Origin: an uncultured Neomegalonema sp. | GTDB taxonomy: Bacteria > Pseudomonadota > Alphaproteobacteria > Rhodobacterales > Rhodobacteraceae | DNA: 64,000 bases | Direction: 5' to 3' | Assembly (NCBI GenBank): GCA_937990185.1 | Contig: CALKBI010000010.1 | Span: forward strand, 1-64,000 | Shown here: positions 63,657 to 64,000 of the stretch, piece by piece | How positions within the stretch are numbered: position 1 is the first letter of the stretch | Layout: every line of letters starts with the position of its first letter | Notes under the pieces: model-generated | Told to the model about the DNA's origin: nothing | Database searches by the model: none | What the model saw: the letters and a program-made list of their open reading frames with translations, nothing else | Position numbers and translations under genes: made by a program

Positions 63657-64000
63657 ATGAAAACGGGTGGATGTCAATGTCACGCCATACGCTTTGAAGT
63701 GACTGGCGAAGCACAAGACATATACGCTTGTCATTGCCGCGAATGCCAAAAGCAATCCGCTTCGGCGTTCGGAATTTCTGTAATCCACTCACCGCAAGAT
63801 TTGACTGTTACAAAAGGCACGCCGCAAATCTGGTCCCGCGCGACAGATAGCGGGGGAACTATGGATTGCTATTTTTGCAAAGAATGTGGTTCGCGCTTAT
63901 GGCATAGCGCCGACGGCATCATCTCGATTAAGGGCGGCGCTCTGGATGAGAGACCGGGCGTCAACCGTCATATCTGGACACAAAGCAAAGTCTCTTGGGT
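63657..64000 (+). CDS. GFA (CENP-V) domain protein, cut by window edge
   Basis: An open frame starts at ATG 63657 and runs off the right edge (about 114 residues seen). It has the zinc-binding pattern of the glutathione-dependent formaldehyde-activating family: GGCQCHAIRFEVTGE, YACHCRECQKQSASAFGIS and YFCKECGSRLWHSADG. Many GFA proteins have no proven link to formaldehyde, so the role is open. It is divergent from the SDR gene. Confidence 0.85.
   Translation, partial: MKTGGCQCHAIRFEVTGEAQDIYACHCRECQKQSASAFGISVIHSPQDLTVTKGTPQIWSRATDSGGTMDCYFCKECGSRLWHSADGIISIKGGALDERPGVNRHIWTQSKVSW

Overview
The window is a stretch of an alphaproteobacterial chromosome, probably from a metagenome-type assembly. 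The evidence is the ribosomal protein sequences and operon order from rpsG onward, short alphaproteobacterial families such as DUF2842 and DUF1467, and intermediate GC with mostly tight, co-oriented operons. I cannot name the genus. The first ~1.4 kb is clearly more AT-rich, and the compositional break falls inside rpsL, whose first half also looks unlike an alphaproteobacterial S12. That edge is either a recombination joint or an assembly chimera, so the upstream neighbours (a partial membrane protein and tRNA-Gln) should be treated with caution.

Region 1 (1-20.1 kb): a near-uninterrupted ribosomal superoperon, str (rpsL-rpsG-fusA-tuf), S10, spc and alpha, ending with rplQ and an intrinsic terminator. 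Adenylate kinase and SecY sit in their usual places. The rpoBC genes expected upstream of rpsL are not present. Region 2 (20.1-26.7 kb): housekeeping and envelope genes, namely a TauE/SafE permease, an HtrA/DegP protease overlapping rarA, an EamA exporter with a DUF2842 gene, YggT, a small secreted protein overlapping thiamine pyrophosphokinase, and a cold-shock gene with a clear promoter and terminator. Region 3 (26.7-34.8 kb): mixed single genes (hypothetical proteins, HCCA isomerase, the biotin-carrying subunit of an acyl-CoA carboxylase, RidA, a metallo-beta-lactamase-fold protein, an HI0933-type flavoprotein), plus three ~90-bp hairpin-rich repeats.

Region 4 (34.8-41.7 kb) is the most interesting: a complete retron on the minus strand. 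The order is a 1047-aa WGR/HEAT(ARM)-repeat protein, a 555-aa winged-helix plus SWIM zinc-finger protein, a structured non-coding RNA, and a 591-aa reverse transcriptase. The ncRNA can be read directly: a 17-nt a1/a2 inverted repeat closes a 222-nt element containing an msr hairpin with a UUU loop and a long msd hairpin. The RT carries the retron VTG motif, a coiled-coil-like N-terminal extension and an unusual C-terminal membrane segment. From memory, the gene set matches the sparsely characterised type XIII retrons, presumably an anti-phage system.

Region 5 (41.8-49.4 kb, minus strand): a glycine betaine/TMAO-type ABC transporter (binding protein, ATPase, double-length permease), followed by an esterase and a DMSO/TMAO/biotin-sulfoxide-type molybdoenzyme. 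Region 6 (49.4-60.5 kb): an aerobic phenylacetate catabolic locus. paaJ-A-B-C-D-E run rightward, paaK-I-G run leftward, paaZ and the regulator paaX run rightward, and paaY is divergent at the left edge. Together they activate phenylacetate to its CoA thioester, epoxidise and isomerise the ring, open it and thiolyse the product. paaF and paaH are not in the window. Region 7 (60.6-64 kb): an amidase, methylmalonyl-CoA epimerase, a DUF1467 protein, an SDR oxidoreductase and a truncated GFA-family gene.
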